A DNA stretch of 55,958 nt from positions 1 to 55,958 of the IMG/VR virus record IMGVR_UViG_3300014720_000044; one strand, given 5' to 3'. A program made the translations under genes and the position numbers. The notes beneath the pieces were generated by a model. That model made no database searches and was not told where the DNA came from. It worked only from the letters and a program-made list of their open reading frames with translations. Shown piece by piece: positions 17,279-24,693 of the stretch. Position 1 is the first letter of the stretch; each line of letters opens with the position of its first letter. This DNA comes from a virus.

Positions 17279-18625
17279 ATGACTATATCTAAGGCTCAAT
17301 GGAATTCAGAGGGCGACAGCGTTCGCCTTTCCCTTCCTTTTGCGAAGGTTGATAAAGAAAGACGTACAGTCTCAGGTTTTGCATCCCTTGATAATATTGA
17401 TAAACAAGGCGATATCGTAACAGCAGAAGCGTCAATGAAAGCATTTTCAAGTTTCCGTGGAAATATCCGTGAGATGCATCAGCCATCTGCAGTTGGTAAG
17501 ATGGTTTCATTTAAGCAAGACCGCTACTTTGATCCAGAAACAAAAAAGTTTTATAATGGGGTATTTGTATCTGCATATGTTTCAAAAGGTGCACAAGATG
17601 CCTGGGAAAAAGTTTTAGACGGTACATATACAGGATTTTCGATTGGTGGCAAGATGAATAAGTGGGATGACGGTTATGATGAAAAGTCAGATACAACAAT
17701 TAGAATTATTAAAGACTATGATCTTGTAGAGTTGTCATTGGTTGACTCTCCAGCAAATCAATTTGCAAATATTATGCAGGTTGAAAAGGTGGATGGAGTT
17801 TCTGTAATTAAGGGTCAAGATGTAGTCTTAGAAAATGTTTTTTATGATGAAGAGTCTGGATTAGTAATGGTTTCAGATGAAGAATCAGTGATGAGTCCAA
17901 CAACTGGAAATCCAATGAAGAATATAGGTTTCGTTGAAAAAGAAGACAACGAAAAAGTAAATATGGTTAAATTCTTAGTTGATAGTGCTAAAGGCATTAA
18001 TACTTCTAAGATAACGAAGGAGGAAGATCCTATGTCAAGAAAAATAAAATCAGCAGAAGTTGAAAAAACAAATGCTGTAGTTGAAGATATGATCGCTCCA
18101 GAGGCAGATGCCGTAGTTGAGGCTCCTGCTGTCGAAGAAGTTGTTGAGGCTCTAGTAGAGACTCCAGCAACAGAAGAAGTTGCTGCAAAGTCTGAAGAAC
18201 TGCCAGCAACCGAAGAAGTTGTTGAAAAGTCTGAAGAGACAGAGGCAACAGAGGCAGTGGTTGAAGAAATTGCAGAAGTATCTAAATCAGATGAGGTTAT
18301 TGTTGAATCGGTTAGCGCTGTTTCAGAATCAGTAACTGAAATCAAGAATACACTTACATCAGCCTTTAGCGATCTCGTAGCAACAGTTAAATCCTTGCAG
18401 GATGAAGTTGCTTCGCTAACAAAATCCCTAGATGCAGTTAGATCAGAAGTATCTAACACACAGGGTTCAGTAAATGAGTTTGGTAAGCGAGTTGACGCAG
18501 TAGAAGCAGATACCGCTTTCCGAAAGTCTGGCGATCTCGGTGAGGTCGTACAGTACGAACCGCAAATGGTTCAAAAATCCCTATGGGGCGGACGTTTCCT
18601 CAAAACAGCCGACTTATTTAATTAA
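17279..18625 (+). CDS. Prohead protease (XkdF-like) fused to scaffold domain
   Basis: A 448-residue protein in two parts. Residues 15-175 are a phage serine protease of the XkdF/S78 type: VSGFASLDNIDKQGDIV, a likely catalytic His67 in REMHQPS, Ser121 in TGFSIGG, and an acidic partner near E151 or D156 in VELSLVDSPAN. Residues 252-448 are a Glu/Val/Ala-rich low-complexity stretch followed by a coiled coil (SESVTEIKNTL, VKSLQDEVASLTKSLDAV). The C-terminus binds or models the shell, as expected of a scaffold. The protease matures the prohead by cutting scaffold and itself. There is no ribosome site at 17279, but a strong one lies inside the gene, before codon 252 (see nested scaffold). Confidence 0.85.
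   Translation: MTISKAQWNSEGDSVRLSLPFAKVDKERRTVSGFASLDNIDKQGDIVTAEASMKAFSSFRGNIREMHQPSAVGKMVSFKQDRYFDPETKKFYNGVFVSAYVSKGAQDAWEKVLDGTYTGFSIGGKMNKWDDGYDEKSDTTIRIIKDYDLVELSLVDSPANQFANIMQVEKVDGVSVIKGQDVVLENVFYDEESGLVMVSDEESVMSPTTGNPMKNIGFVEKEDNEKVNMVKFLVDSAKGINTSKITKEEDPMSRKIKSAEVEKTNAVVEDMIAPEADAVVEAPAVEEVVEALVETPATEEVAAKSEELPATEEVVEKSEETEATEAVVEEIAEVSKSDEVIVESVSAVSESVTEIKNTLTSAFSDLVATVKSLQDEVASLTKSLDAVRSEVSNTQGSVNEFGKRVDAVEADTAFRKSGDLGEVVQYEPQMVQKSLWGGRFLKTADLFN
18032..18625 (+). CDS. Nested in-frame capsid scaffold protein
   Basis: An internal ATG at 18032, in the protease frame, has AAGGAGGA at 18017-18024, eight bases upstream, the strongest ribosome site within the gene. Initiation there yields 197 residues beginning MSRKIKSAEVEK, that is, the scaffold part without the protease. 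This copies the logic of lambda C/Nu3, where protease-scaffold fusion and free scaffold come from one frame. The low-charge break just before M252 (GINTSKITKEEDP) fits a domain boundary. I infer that the free form is made in excess over the fusion because the full-length start lacks a ribosome site. Confidence 0.7.
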   Translation: MSRKIKSAEVEKTNAVVEDMIAPEADAVVEAPAVEEVVEALVETPATEEVAAKSEELPATEEVVEKSEETEATEAVVEEIAEVSKSDEVIVESVSAVSESVTEIKNTLTSAFSDLVATVKSLQDEVASLTKSLDAVRSEVSNTQGSVNEFGKRVDAVEADTAFRKSGDLGEVVQYEPQMVQKSLWGGRFLKTADLFN

Positions 18626-18636
18626 GTAAATCACTT

Positions 18637-18645
18637 AGGAGGTGA
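18637..18645 (+). promoter_or_regulatory. Strong ribosome binding site of capsid gene
   Basis: AGGAGGTGA is a nine-base match to the 16S rRNA 3' end, four bases before the ATG at 18650. With the preceding TCACTT it can also form a short six-pair hairpin with a three-base loop, which could tune access; this may be chance. Confidence 0.6.
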
Positions 18646-18649
18646 CAAT

Positions 18650-19765
18650 ATGTCGGAAGAGATTAAGAAAAATCAACCAGGTGCAGGTGGCGTTCCAGGA
18701 AATTTTAATGGAGAAGGTGCCTTTGCCTCTGGAGGTATTGGTGGTGTAACAAATCCAGGTGCAGATACACTTGGCAACATCCCAACCGCAAACCTTGGTG
18801 TTACAACTGGTCCTAATGCCGTAAATCCTTCGGGTGATGCTGCAAGCGGAATTCTGCGTCCTGAACAGGCACAGCGTTTTATTGACTATGTCTGGGATGC
18901 AACTGTTCTCGCTCAAGATGGTCGTCGTGTGACGATGAGAGCGAACACTATGGAATTGGAAAAGATTAACGTAGGTGAGCGTGTTATCCGTGCTGCTGCT
19001 CAAGCAAGCGGTGCATACACAAACACTGGCGCTACTTTTTCTAAGGTAGAACTAACAACTAAGAAACTTCGCCTTGATTGGGAAGTTTCTGCTGAAGCAC
19101 TAGAAGACAATGTCGAGGGGGCTGCGTTAGAAGATCATCTTGTAAGATTGATGACTAATGCGTTCGGTAATGACATTGAAGATCTTGCTATCAATGGCGA
19201 CGAAGCAACTGCTCCGTTCCTTTCAATCATGAAGGGATTTATCAAGCGTCACAAGGATAATGGCGACTCACACGAGTCTGTCGTTACCGTTGCTGACAAC
19301 GCTTGGACACCAGAAGTAATGCAAAATGTTATTCTAGCAATGCCACGTAAGTACCGTGCACTTAAGAACAATCTTAAGTTCTACGCAGGTACAGATGCCT
19401 TTGCTGGTATCGTAAAGCACAACGGAACACTCGCTGATGCAGTAGCAGAAGCGTTTGCTGGTCGTGTTGCTGGTACATCCGCAAACCGTCAAGCATATCT
19501 TGATGGTGGCGCACAGACATTCGGTGGAGCACGTACAACACGTGTCCTCGGAATCGATGTACAAGAAGTTCCTTACTACCCTGCAGGATATGTCGATTTG
19601 ACATTCCCACAGAACCGTGTTTGGGGCTTCCAGCGTGATATCGTCGTCAACCGTGAATATGTAGCGAAGAAGGACACAATTGAATACACAGTATTCGTCC
19701 GCTTCGGTATTCAATGGGAAGAAGAAGACGCAATCGCCTGGGCAGACGCTGCTGCAGATGCATAA
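18650..19765 (+). CDS. Major capsid protein
   Basis: A 371-residue HK97-fold capsid protein. A flexible Gly/Asn-rich N-terminus (residues 1-65) is followed by 'SGILRPEQAQRFIDYVWDATVLAQDGRRVTM' split over residues 66-98, 'KLRLDWEVSAEALEDN', and 'LAINGDEAT' then 'LKNNLKFYAGTDAFA' (spine and A-domain). The C-terminus is acidic (EEEDAIAWADAAADA). It follows the protease-scaffold gene and has the best ribosome site in the window. Codons are unlike the flanking tail genes: Arg is mostly CGT or CGC and many codons end in C, the pattern of a highly expressed gene. A hairpin terminator follows. Confidence 0.93.
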   Translation: MSEEIKKNQPGAGGVPGNFNGEGAFASGGIGGVTNPGADTLGNIPTANLGVTTGPNAVNPSGDAASGILRPEQAQRFIDYVWDATVLAQDGRRVTMRANTMELEKINVGERVIRAAAQASGAYTNTGATFSKVELTTKKLRLDWEVSAEALEDNVEGAALEDHLVRLMTNAFGNDIEDLAINGDEATAPFLSIMKGFIKRHKDNGDSHESVVTVADNAWTPEVMQNVILAMPRKYRALKNNLKFYAGTDAFAGIVKHNGTLADAVAEAFAGRVAGTSANRQAYLDGGAQTFGGARTTRVLGIDVQEVPYYPAGYVDLTFPQNRVWGFQRDIVVNREYVAKKDTIEYTVFVRFGIQWEEEDAIAWADAAADA

Positions 19766-19785
19766 TCTGTAATCAGTATCTTTTG

Positions 19786-19817
19786 AGAGGGGCAGGGGTT
19801 AGAACTCCTCCCCCTCT
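19786..19817 (+). terminator. Rho-independent terminator after capsid gene
   Basis: A GC-rich stem of about 13 pairs with two mismatches (19786-19798 with 19805-19817) encloses a six-base loop and is followed by TATCTTTA. It would stop most transcripts after the capsid gene. Confidence 0.7.
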
Positions 19818-19831
19818 TATCTTTAGTATTC

Positions 19832-19840
19832 TGTTATAAT
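19832..19840 (+). promoter_or_regulatory. Extended -10 promoter (TGTTATAAT)
   Basis: A perfect TATAAT at 19835-19840 with a TGn extension lies 15 bases after the terminator and 21 bases before the next ATG, which has AGGAGG upstream. It restarts transcription for the connector genes. Confidence 0.6.
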
Positions 19841-19861
19841 AGACACACAGGAGGTATATAA

Positions 19862-20311
19862 ATGTCAGAAGAAAATAATGAACAAATAATTGAAACTCCA
19901 ATTATTGAAGAAGCATCAGTTATTGAACCAGCACCAATTATCGAAGAGGCTCCAGTTTTTGAACCAGCCCCACATATTGTTGTTGAGGCACCACAGCCAC
20001 AACCAGAAGAAAATGTTATCACTGCACCATCTTTCCCAGTATCGGAAGTTCCAGCAATTGGAATTGTAGAGCATGGGGTTATTGGATCAACTGTTGCACC
20101 AGTCGCATCAGTAGTGCCAAAGCCTGAAAAACAAAAGGTAAAAGAGGAAACAGTGGCATTGTTCTCTACCAAGAATGTATCATGGTCAGAGGCTGGTAAG
20201 GTATATCGTGGATATAACTTTGTTTCAAAATCAGAAGCAGACAAATGGCTAACTCGTGATCATATTCGCTTGGCTACGCCAGAAGAAGTTGCAAAGGAAT
20301 TTGGTAAGTAA
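19862..20311 (+). CDS. Head-connector region protein with Pro/Glu-rich N-terminus
   Basis: A 149-residue protein. Residues 1-95 are a low-complexity stretch of Glu, Pro, Ile, Val and Ala with repeated (P/A)IIEEA and EPAP units, probably disordered. Residues 96-149 form a conserved module (VALFSTKNVSWSEAGKVYRGYNFVSK, DKWLTRDHIRLATPEEVAKEF). I have seen this type of module at the end of several unrelated phage proteins near head genes. The role is unknown; head decoration or neck contact are possibilities. AGGAGG lies seven bases before the start. Confidence 0.65.
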   Translation: MSEENNEQIIETPIIEEASVIEPAPIIEEAPVFEPAPHIVVEAPQPQPEENVITAPSFPVSEVPAIGIVEHGVIGSTVAPVASVVPKPEKQKVKEETVALFSTKNVSWSEAGKVYRGYNFVSKSEADKWLTRDHIRLATPEEVAKEFGK

Positions 20312-20313
20312 TA

Positions 20314-21195
20314 ATGGAGATATTGAGAGTTCCGCCATATCCTGTATCAGTTGAGATAGAAATGCCAAGCGCATCAACATCTTATAACTATACAGTTACT
20401 GATTTGGCGGACTCCTCAACAGTAACAGGATCTGTAACTTCCAATGCCAATGAAATTGTTACAATAAATTTGCCATCAGGATATGATGATGACTATGAAG
20501 TAAAAGTAGGAAGCGTTACGGAATATTATTCTTTGAGACGCCCATATGTAAACCCGAACACAAAAGGTCAAACTGCGTCTGAAATTGCTGAGTACGCAAA
20601 AAATGAAGAACTAGCAAGAGCAATAGTTGACTCTGTCTTAGCAGATCAAGAATTTTATTTTAAAAAGACAGTATTTGAGACAACTGGTTTGGGCGCTGAC
20701 TATTTACCAATCTGGGATAAAGCAACAAAAATTTTAAAGGTTTATGAAAATAATGTATTAGTTTGGGATGCAGAAAATCCAGAAGACTATGAGTATGAAT
20801 ATGGTTTAACTGATGACGGAACTGCGGTAACTATAGTCTATCCAGATGCGATAAATAAAGATGAATCTGCTCCAATTATGTTGCCATCAAGCAATACCGA
20901 CTTGACAGAGTTTCAATTAAGTTACAGAGGATTTCCTAAAACATTTGATTATAAGGTAGTTATGGAAATTGGATATAAGGTCGTTCCTTCTGATATTGCT
21001 CGTGCAACAGAATTATTGATAGAAGATATTTCTTGTGGAAAACTTGATTATTATAAGAGATATATTAATCAATATAATACCGATCAATTTAGAATTCAAT
21101 TCGATAAGGCTGTTTTTGAGGGGACAGGAAATCTAATAGTAGATAAGATACTATCCAAGTACTCTAAGTCTATTAACTTTATTGGGGTGCTGTAA
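20314..21195 (+). CDS. Probable head-to-tail adaptor
   Basis: A 293-residue protein in the first connector position after the capsid. The N-terminal 90 residues are beta-rich (SYNYTVTDLADSSTVTGSV). The centre and C-terminus are mixed alpha/beta with 'VMEIGYKVVPSDIARATELLIEDISCGKLDYYKRYI', a helical segment resembling gp6/gp15-type adaptors that bind under the portal. The extra N-terminal domain makes it longer than simple adaptors. The assignment rests mainly on gene order and this helical signature. Its stop overlaps the next start by one base. Confidence 0.6.
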   Translation: MEILRVPPYPVSVEIEMPSASTSYNYTVTDLADSSTVTGSVTSNANEIVTINLPSGYDDDYEVKVGSVTEYYSLRRPYVNPNTKGQTASEIAEYAKNEELARAIVDSVLADQEFYFKKTVFETTGLGADYLPIWDKATKILKVYENNVLVWDAENPEDYEYEYGLTDDGTAVTIVYPDAINKDESAPIMLPSSNTDLTEFQLSYRGFPKTFDYKVVMEIGYKVVPSDIARATELLIEDISCGKLDYYKRYINQYNTDQFRIQFDKAVFEGTGNLIVDKILSKYSKSINFIGVL

Positions 21196-21644
21196 TGGTA
21201 GTATGCGAAACAACAGACTTCGCCTTCCCCATGCTTGCAGATGTTTATCATCCAATTGTAGAGCAGGGAGTTTATGGAGAAGTTAAAAAGACTTGGATCT
21301 TAGATAGAACTATAGCCTGCTCTTTTAATGCAGCAGGAACAGCATTTAAAGAAGAAGTTCAGCCAAATATAAATATTACACAAGATAAAATTTTGTTAGG
21401 TCGTGTTAAAACAGATATACGTATGTCAAGCCTAGAAGCAAGAAATTCTATAACAAATGTAATAGTAACAAATATTCGTGATAAAAATGGAAATCATATT
21501 CACATGGAAACTTCTGGCCCAAGAGCAGGCAAGTCAACTATATTTGAAATAGCAACACAAGATCCTTTTTCTGGTCCATTTGGTAATGTAGAATATTATA
21601 AATTAGTTATTCGTAGATCTGAAAATCAGGCGGTAGACGTATGA
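21195..21644 (+). CDS. Probable head-tail stopper
   Basis: A 149-residue beta-rich protein. It follows the adaptor and precedes a gp10-like protein, the usual slot for the stopper that closes the connector after packaging. Motifs such as 'DKILLGRVKTDIRMSS' and 'NVEYYKLVIRRSENQAV' are consistent with a small barrel. No catalytic signature. It overlaps its neighbours by one and four bases, so the connector genes are translated as a chain. Confidence 0.55.
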   Translation: MVVCETTDFAFPMLADVYHPIVEQGVYGEVKKTWILDRTIACSFNAAGTAFKEEVQPNINITQDKILLGRVKTDIRMSSLEARNSITNVIVTNIRDKNGNHIHMETSGPRAGKSTIFEIATQDPFSGPFGNVEYYKLVIRRSENQAVDV

Positions 21645-22315
21645 TAATTAAATTTAATAATGCTGCTTTCAAAAAAGATATGAAGAATATCATAGACTAC
21701 TCTGTTGGATTTTTGGATGGAGTTCAGGGTGGCAAAAAGGCATTTTTAAAAATGCTTGGTTTAGAGACAGTAGAATTAATGAAAGAGTATATTGATTCTA
21801 GTGCAAGAGTTAATCCTCAAATATTGCATCATGTTTATGAATGGGAGAGAACAGGTAGTCCAGATGCAAGACTATATGATATTCAATATACCGTAAGCAA
21901 TCTTGGACTTTCCTTTAATTCTACTTTTAAGCAATCAACATCTATTAAAAATGGATCCCGTGTACCATTTTATGATAAAGCAAGAATTATGGAAAATGGA
22001 ATTCCAGTAACTATTAGACCAACCAGAGCGCAAGTTTTGGCTTTTGATATAAATGGAGAAGAGATTTTTACAAAACAACCAGTAGAAGTTTTAAATCCTG
22101 GAGGGGCAGAGGTGGAAGGTGGTTTTGAAAGAACATTCAATTCTTTCTTTAATAAATTTTTTACGCAAGCATTTTTAAGAGTAAGTGGTGTTGCACAATA
22201 TTTAGAAAATCCTATAGTATATAAAAAGAATTTACGTGCTGGTAAAAAGGGCGGTAAGGCAAAAGGATATCAAACAGGATATCGATGGATTGCAAGCGCA
22301 GGAGTTGGAAGATGA
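21641..22315 (+). CDS. Probable tail completion (neck) protein
   Basis: A 224-residue protein that starts four bases before the previous stop (ATGA type). The N-terminal helical part (FKKDMKNIIDYSVGFLDGVQGGKKAFLKML) resembles gp10/HK97-type neck proteins. The C-terminus is very basic (LRAGKKGGKAKGYQTGYRW). The position between stopper and tail terminator supports a neck role. Similarity to named families is weak. Confidence 0.5.
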   Translation: MIIKFNNAAFKKDMKNIIDYSVGFLDGVQGGKKAFLKMLGLETVELMKEYIDSSARVNPQILHHVYEWERTGSPDARLYDIQYTVSNLGLSFNSTFKQSTSIKNGSRVPFYDKARIMENGIPVTIRPTRAQVLAFDINGEEIFTKQPVEVLNPGGAEVEGGFERTFNSFFNKFFTQAFLRVSGVAQYLENPIVYKKNLRAGKKGGKAKGYQTGYRWIASAGVGR

Positions 22316-22833
22316 CAGAATCAACATCAGTATTAAATACACCAGTTTTATGGATTAATCAATATCTTAAGGAAAAGATTACTTTGCTTACTGATTTAGA
22401 AGATGTTCCATTTTTCCCAACAGGTCCATCAACTTTAGAAACATTACAGAAGCAATTCCCAGAAGGTGGGACTATGGCTGTATGGGATAGAATGAAGAAG
22501 ATGCGCCGTGGCCCATTTCCACATATTAAATGTGAGCAGGTTTTATATTATTTCTATGCTACAGGAGAAAGTCCAAGCCTAAAAATGATACAAATTCAAG
22601 AGGCAGTTTTAAGGCTTTTAGACCGTGGAGATGAAAGTGCGAAAGATGTAAATGAATGGTCTAAAGGTAAAACTTTTGACGGAATGGGATGTAAGTTTTA
22701 CTTTCATGACTTTAAGATATATCAGTTAGAAGAGGCACGAGATATAGTTGACTTTGGAACAGCCCGAACATATGCGGGAAATAAGATAATTATCGACTAT
22801 GACTACCATCAAATGCAAGATATTATAGGGTAA
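22312..22833 (+). CDS. Probable tail terminator
   Basis: A 173-residue protein. I choose the ATG at 22312 because it overlaps the upstream stop (ATGA) as in the other connector genes; an in-frame ATG at 22285 would add nine residues inside the upstream gene. Blocks such as 'LWINQYLKEKI', 'KCEQVLYYFYATGES' and 'IQIQEAVLRLLDRGDESAKDVNEW' fit the alpha/beta fold of tail terminators, which cap the tail tube and join it to the head. The gene is the last before the tail tube protein. Confidence 0.55.
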   Translation: MTESTSVLNTPVLWINQYLKEKITLLTDLEDVPFFPTGPSTLETLQKQFPEGGTMAVWDRMKKMRRGPFPHIKCEQVLYYFYATGESPSLKMIQIQEAVLRLLDRGDESAKDVNEWSKGKTFDGMGCKFYFHDFKIYQLEEARDIVDFGTARTYAGNKIIIDYDYHQMQDIIG

Positions 22834-22841
22834 ATAATTTC

Positions 22842-22885
22842 ATAAAAGGCTTGTATACTTAGAACTGAGGAAACACGCCTTTTAT
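22842..22885 (+). promoter_or_regulatory. Inverted repeat enclosing a -10 box
   Basis: ATAAAAGGC (22842-22850) and GCCTTTTAT (22877-22885) are perfect 9-bp arms. A TATACT at 22854-22859 lies in the loop. A transcript arriving from upstream could fold into a terminator-like hairpin with a TTTTATTTCT run, while one starting in the loop would lack the left arm. Confidence 0.45.
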
Positions 22886-22914
22886 TTCTATAGAAAAAAA
22901 GAGGTGAAATATAA

Positions 22915-23541
22915 ATGGCTCTAGGTAATAGTAATAACATTATCGTAGGTGCAGCCCAACTATGGGTGCACGAGGCAGGTCCGTTAGCGGTTGGTGGTAA
23001 TCCAGCATTCGTTTCGGGCACAAAATACGCTACAACCATGGACGGAGATTCAGATTTCCGTAGCATTGGTTATACAATGAATGGTTTGGAAATTTCTTTC
23101 CAGCCAGATTTCGGTGAAGTTGCTGTTGATCAGGTTCTTGACGTTGCTAAGTTGTTCAAGCAAGGCATGCAGGTTAACCTAAATACAGCATTCGCAGAAG
23201 CAACATTGGAAAATCTTCTAATCGCCGTCGCAGGTGGTTCAGCAGATTTGACAGGTGACAAGGCAACATCAAATGGCCAGATCTTCAACATGAAGGCTGG
23301 TACACTCGGTGAGTGTCCTGTTGAGCGTGGTCTCGTTGCAGTAGGCCCAGGAACTGGTGATTGCGATGAAGGTTCAAATAAGGAAAGAGTTTATGTTGCA
23401 TATCGTGCACTCTCAATTGAGAATGTTACAGTATCTGCAAAGCGTGACGAAGCCACAATGTTTGAAGTTTCATTCCGTCTTCTTCCAGAAGACAGCACAG
23501 GTTCTTATGGTAAGATCATTGATCGTACTGTAACACCATAA
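22915..23541 (+). CDS. Major tail tube protein
   Basis: A 208-residue protein in the tail tube slot, directly before the chaperones and tape measure. The sequence is beta-rich with a Gly-rich early segment (MALGNSNNIIVGAAQLWVHEAG) and blocks such as 'MNGLEISFQPDFGEVAVDQVLDVAKLF' and 'NVTVSAKRDEATMFEVSFRLLPEDS', typical of tube subunits. GAGGTGA (22901-22907) is a strong ribosome site. Codon choice is close to that of the capsid gene (CGT for Arg, many C-ending codons), as expected for an abundant virion protein. A strong terminator follows. Confidence 0.8.
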   Translation: MALGNSNNIIVGAAQLWVHEAGPLAVGGNPAFVSGTKYATTMDGDSDFRSIGYTMNGLEISFQPDFGEVAVDQVLDVAKLFKQGMQVNLNTAFAEATLENLLIAVAGGSADLTGDKATSNGQIFNMKAGTLGECPVERGLVAVGPGTGDCDEGSNKERVYVAYRALSIENVTVSAKRDEATMFEVSFRLLPEDSTGSYGKIIDRTVTP

Positions 23542-23560
23542 TACAATTTAATAGCAGATT

Positions 23561-23584
23561 GCCCAGTCGAAAGGCTGGGCTTTT
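23561..23584 (+). terminator. GAAA-tetraloop terminator after tail tube gene
   Basis: GCCCAGTC and GGCTGGGC (23561-23580) pair over eight bases around a GAAA tetraloop, followed by TTTT. This is the cleanest intrinsic terminator in the window. Confidence 0.88.
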
Positions 23585-23589
23585 CTGTT

Positions 23590-23598
23590 TGGTATAAT
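23590..23598 (+). promoter_or_regulatory. Extended -10 promoter, leaderless (TGGTATAAT)
   Basis: A perfect extended -10 begins inside the T-rich tail of the preceding terminator and ends six bases before the ATG at 23605. No Shine-Dalgarno sequence fits in the gap. The transcript is predicted to start at or beside the start codon. Confidence 0.65.
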
Positions 23599-23604
23599 GA
23601 ATAT

Positions 23605-24288
23605 ATGGCTACAACAATTTATGATAGTGCTTATATTAATTTAATAGATGGTACTAATATTTATATAACACCTTTAAAAATAAAATACCTACGTGAATTT
23701 TTAGTAGTTTTTGAAGATGTTAAAGAAACAAGGGGTGATGAGCAGGCAATCGCTGCACTTGCTAAATGTGCTTTAGTTGCTATGAAACAATATTATCCTG
23801 AAATAAAAACAATAGAGCAATTAGAAGATAGCGTAGATCTTCCAACTATTTATAAAATATTGGATATCGCAGCGGGTATAAAAATAGATAATAATTCTCA
23901 GGAAGAAGTAAAGACTCAGGCTACTGAAAGCGGATCCACTTGGGATACATTAGATTTAGTTAAACTAGAATCAGAAGTATTTCTATTGGGAATATGGAAA
24001 GATTATGAAGAACTTGAAACCTCGATGTCAATGCCAGAATTAACAGCAACCTTAAATATTAAAAGAGAATTAGATTATGCGGATAAAAAGTTTTATGCAG
24101 CAATACAGGGTGTTGACCTAGACAAGAATACTAAAAAGACTAATGCCTGGGAAGACATGAAGGCCAGGGTATTTAGTAAAGGTAAGGCTACAGACTCAAA
24201 TGACATCATGGCACTACAAGGAATTAATGCACAGCAGGCAGGGTTTGGAATTGGCATGGGCCTAGATTATGAGGAAATAAAAGACTAA
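23605..24288 (+). CDS. Long tail assembly chaperone (GT-like)
   Basis: A 227-residue protein just before the short chaperone and tape measure. Residues 1-97 are clearly paralogous to the whole of the next protein ('LIDGT.I...PLKI..LR.F', 'A..QY.PE', 'DLPT.YKI'). Residues 98-227 form an added domain (TWDTLDLVKLESEVFLLGIWKDYEELE, then MPELTATLNIKRELDYADKKFYAAIQG), the position taken by the T part of gpG-T in other siphoviruses. The chaperone would keep the tape measure soluble and recruit tube protein. There is no ribosome site; the gene looks leaderless. No slippery sequence is needed, because the long form is its own gene. Confidence 0.7.
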   Translation: MATTIYDSAYINLIDGTNIYITPLKIKYLREFLVVFEDVKETRGDEQAIAALAKCALVAMKQYYPEIKTIEQLEDSVDLPTIYKILDIAAGIKIDNNSQEEVKTQATESGSTWDTLDLVKLESEVFLLGIWKDYEELETSMSMPELTATLNIKRELDYADKKFYAAIQGVDLDKNTKKTNAWEDMKARVFSKGKATDSNDIMALQGINAQQAGFGIGMGLDYEEIKD

Positions 24289-24297
24289 AAATAAAGG

Positions 24298-24333
24298 CTC
24301 CTTATGGTATAATTGACTTAACCTTATAAGGAG
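24298..24333 (+). promoter_or_regulatory. Inverted repeat covering the short chaperone's ribosome site
   Basis: CTCCTTAT (24298-24305) and ATAAGGAG (24326-24333) are perfect 8-bp arms. The right arm is the Shine-Dalgarno of the next gene (AAGGAGG, 24328-24334). The left arm lies upstream of the -10 box, so it is present only in read-through RNA. RNA begun at the internal promoter would leave the ribosome site free. Confidence 0.5.
24305..24313 (+). promoter_or_regulatory. Extended -10 promoter of short chaperone (TGGTATAAT)
   Basis: Identical in sequence to the box at 23590 but 25 bases before its ATG, with AAGGAGG in the leader. No -35 is visible. Confidence 0.6.
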
Positions 24334-24338
24334 GAACA

Positions 24339-24665
24339 ATGGCTACAAATGTGCAAGAAGAAAAGACAATCGTACTGATTGACGGCACAAAAATTAAAGT
24401 AAGACCACTTAAGATATCACTACTTCGTCCATTTATGAAGAAGTTTGAAGGTATCGCAGCAGTGGCTGAAGATAATGAAAAATCAATGAACCTTCTCATG
24501 GAATGTGTTGCAATTGCTATGCAGCAATACAAGCCAGAGTTGGCGGAAGATTCTGCTGCTCTTGAAGAGAATCTAGATCTTCCAACAGTTTATAAGATCG
24601 TTGAAGAGGCTTCTGGTATCAAACTAACCGATGCTTCTTTAATCAGTAATCTTGTAAATGCATAA
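24339..24665 (+). CDS. Short tail assembly chaperone (G-like)
   Basis: A 108-residue protein matching the N-terminal half of the upstream chaperone (LIDGTKIKVRPLKISLLRPFMKKFEG, AMQQYKPELAED, DLPTVYKIVEEASGIKL). It lacks the T-like extension, and neither shifted frame beyond its stop stays open for more than a few codons, so no frameshift product is possible here. It would be the abundant partner, in line with its strong ribosome site and more C- and CTT/CGT-type codons than the upstream copy. The tape measure begins 28 bases after its stop. Confidence 0.75.
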   Translation: MATNVQEEKTIVLIDGTKIKVRPLKISLLRPFMKKFEGIAAVAEDNEKSMNLLMECVAIAMQQYKPELAEDSAALEENLDLPTVYKIVEEASGIKLTDASLISNLVNA

Positions 24666-24693
24666 AAAATAAAATCTAAAGAGGTGCAATGGA

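Noticed and set aside
17842-18459. Long open frame on the - strand across the scaffold
   Set aside because: It mirrors the low-complexity Glu/Val/Ala coding of the scaffold; no start signal or independent protein signature.
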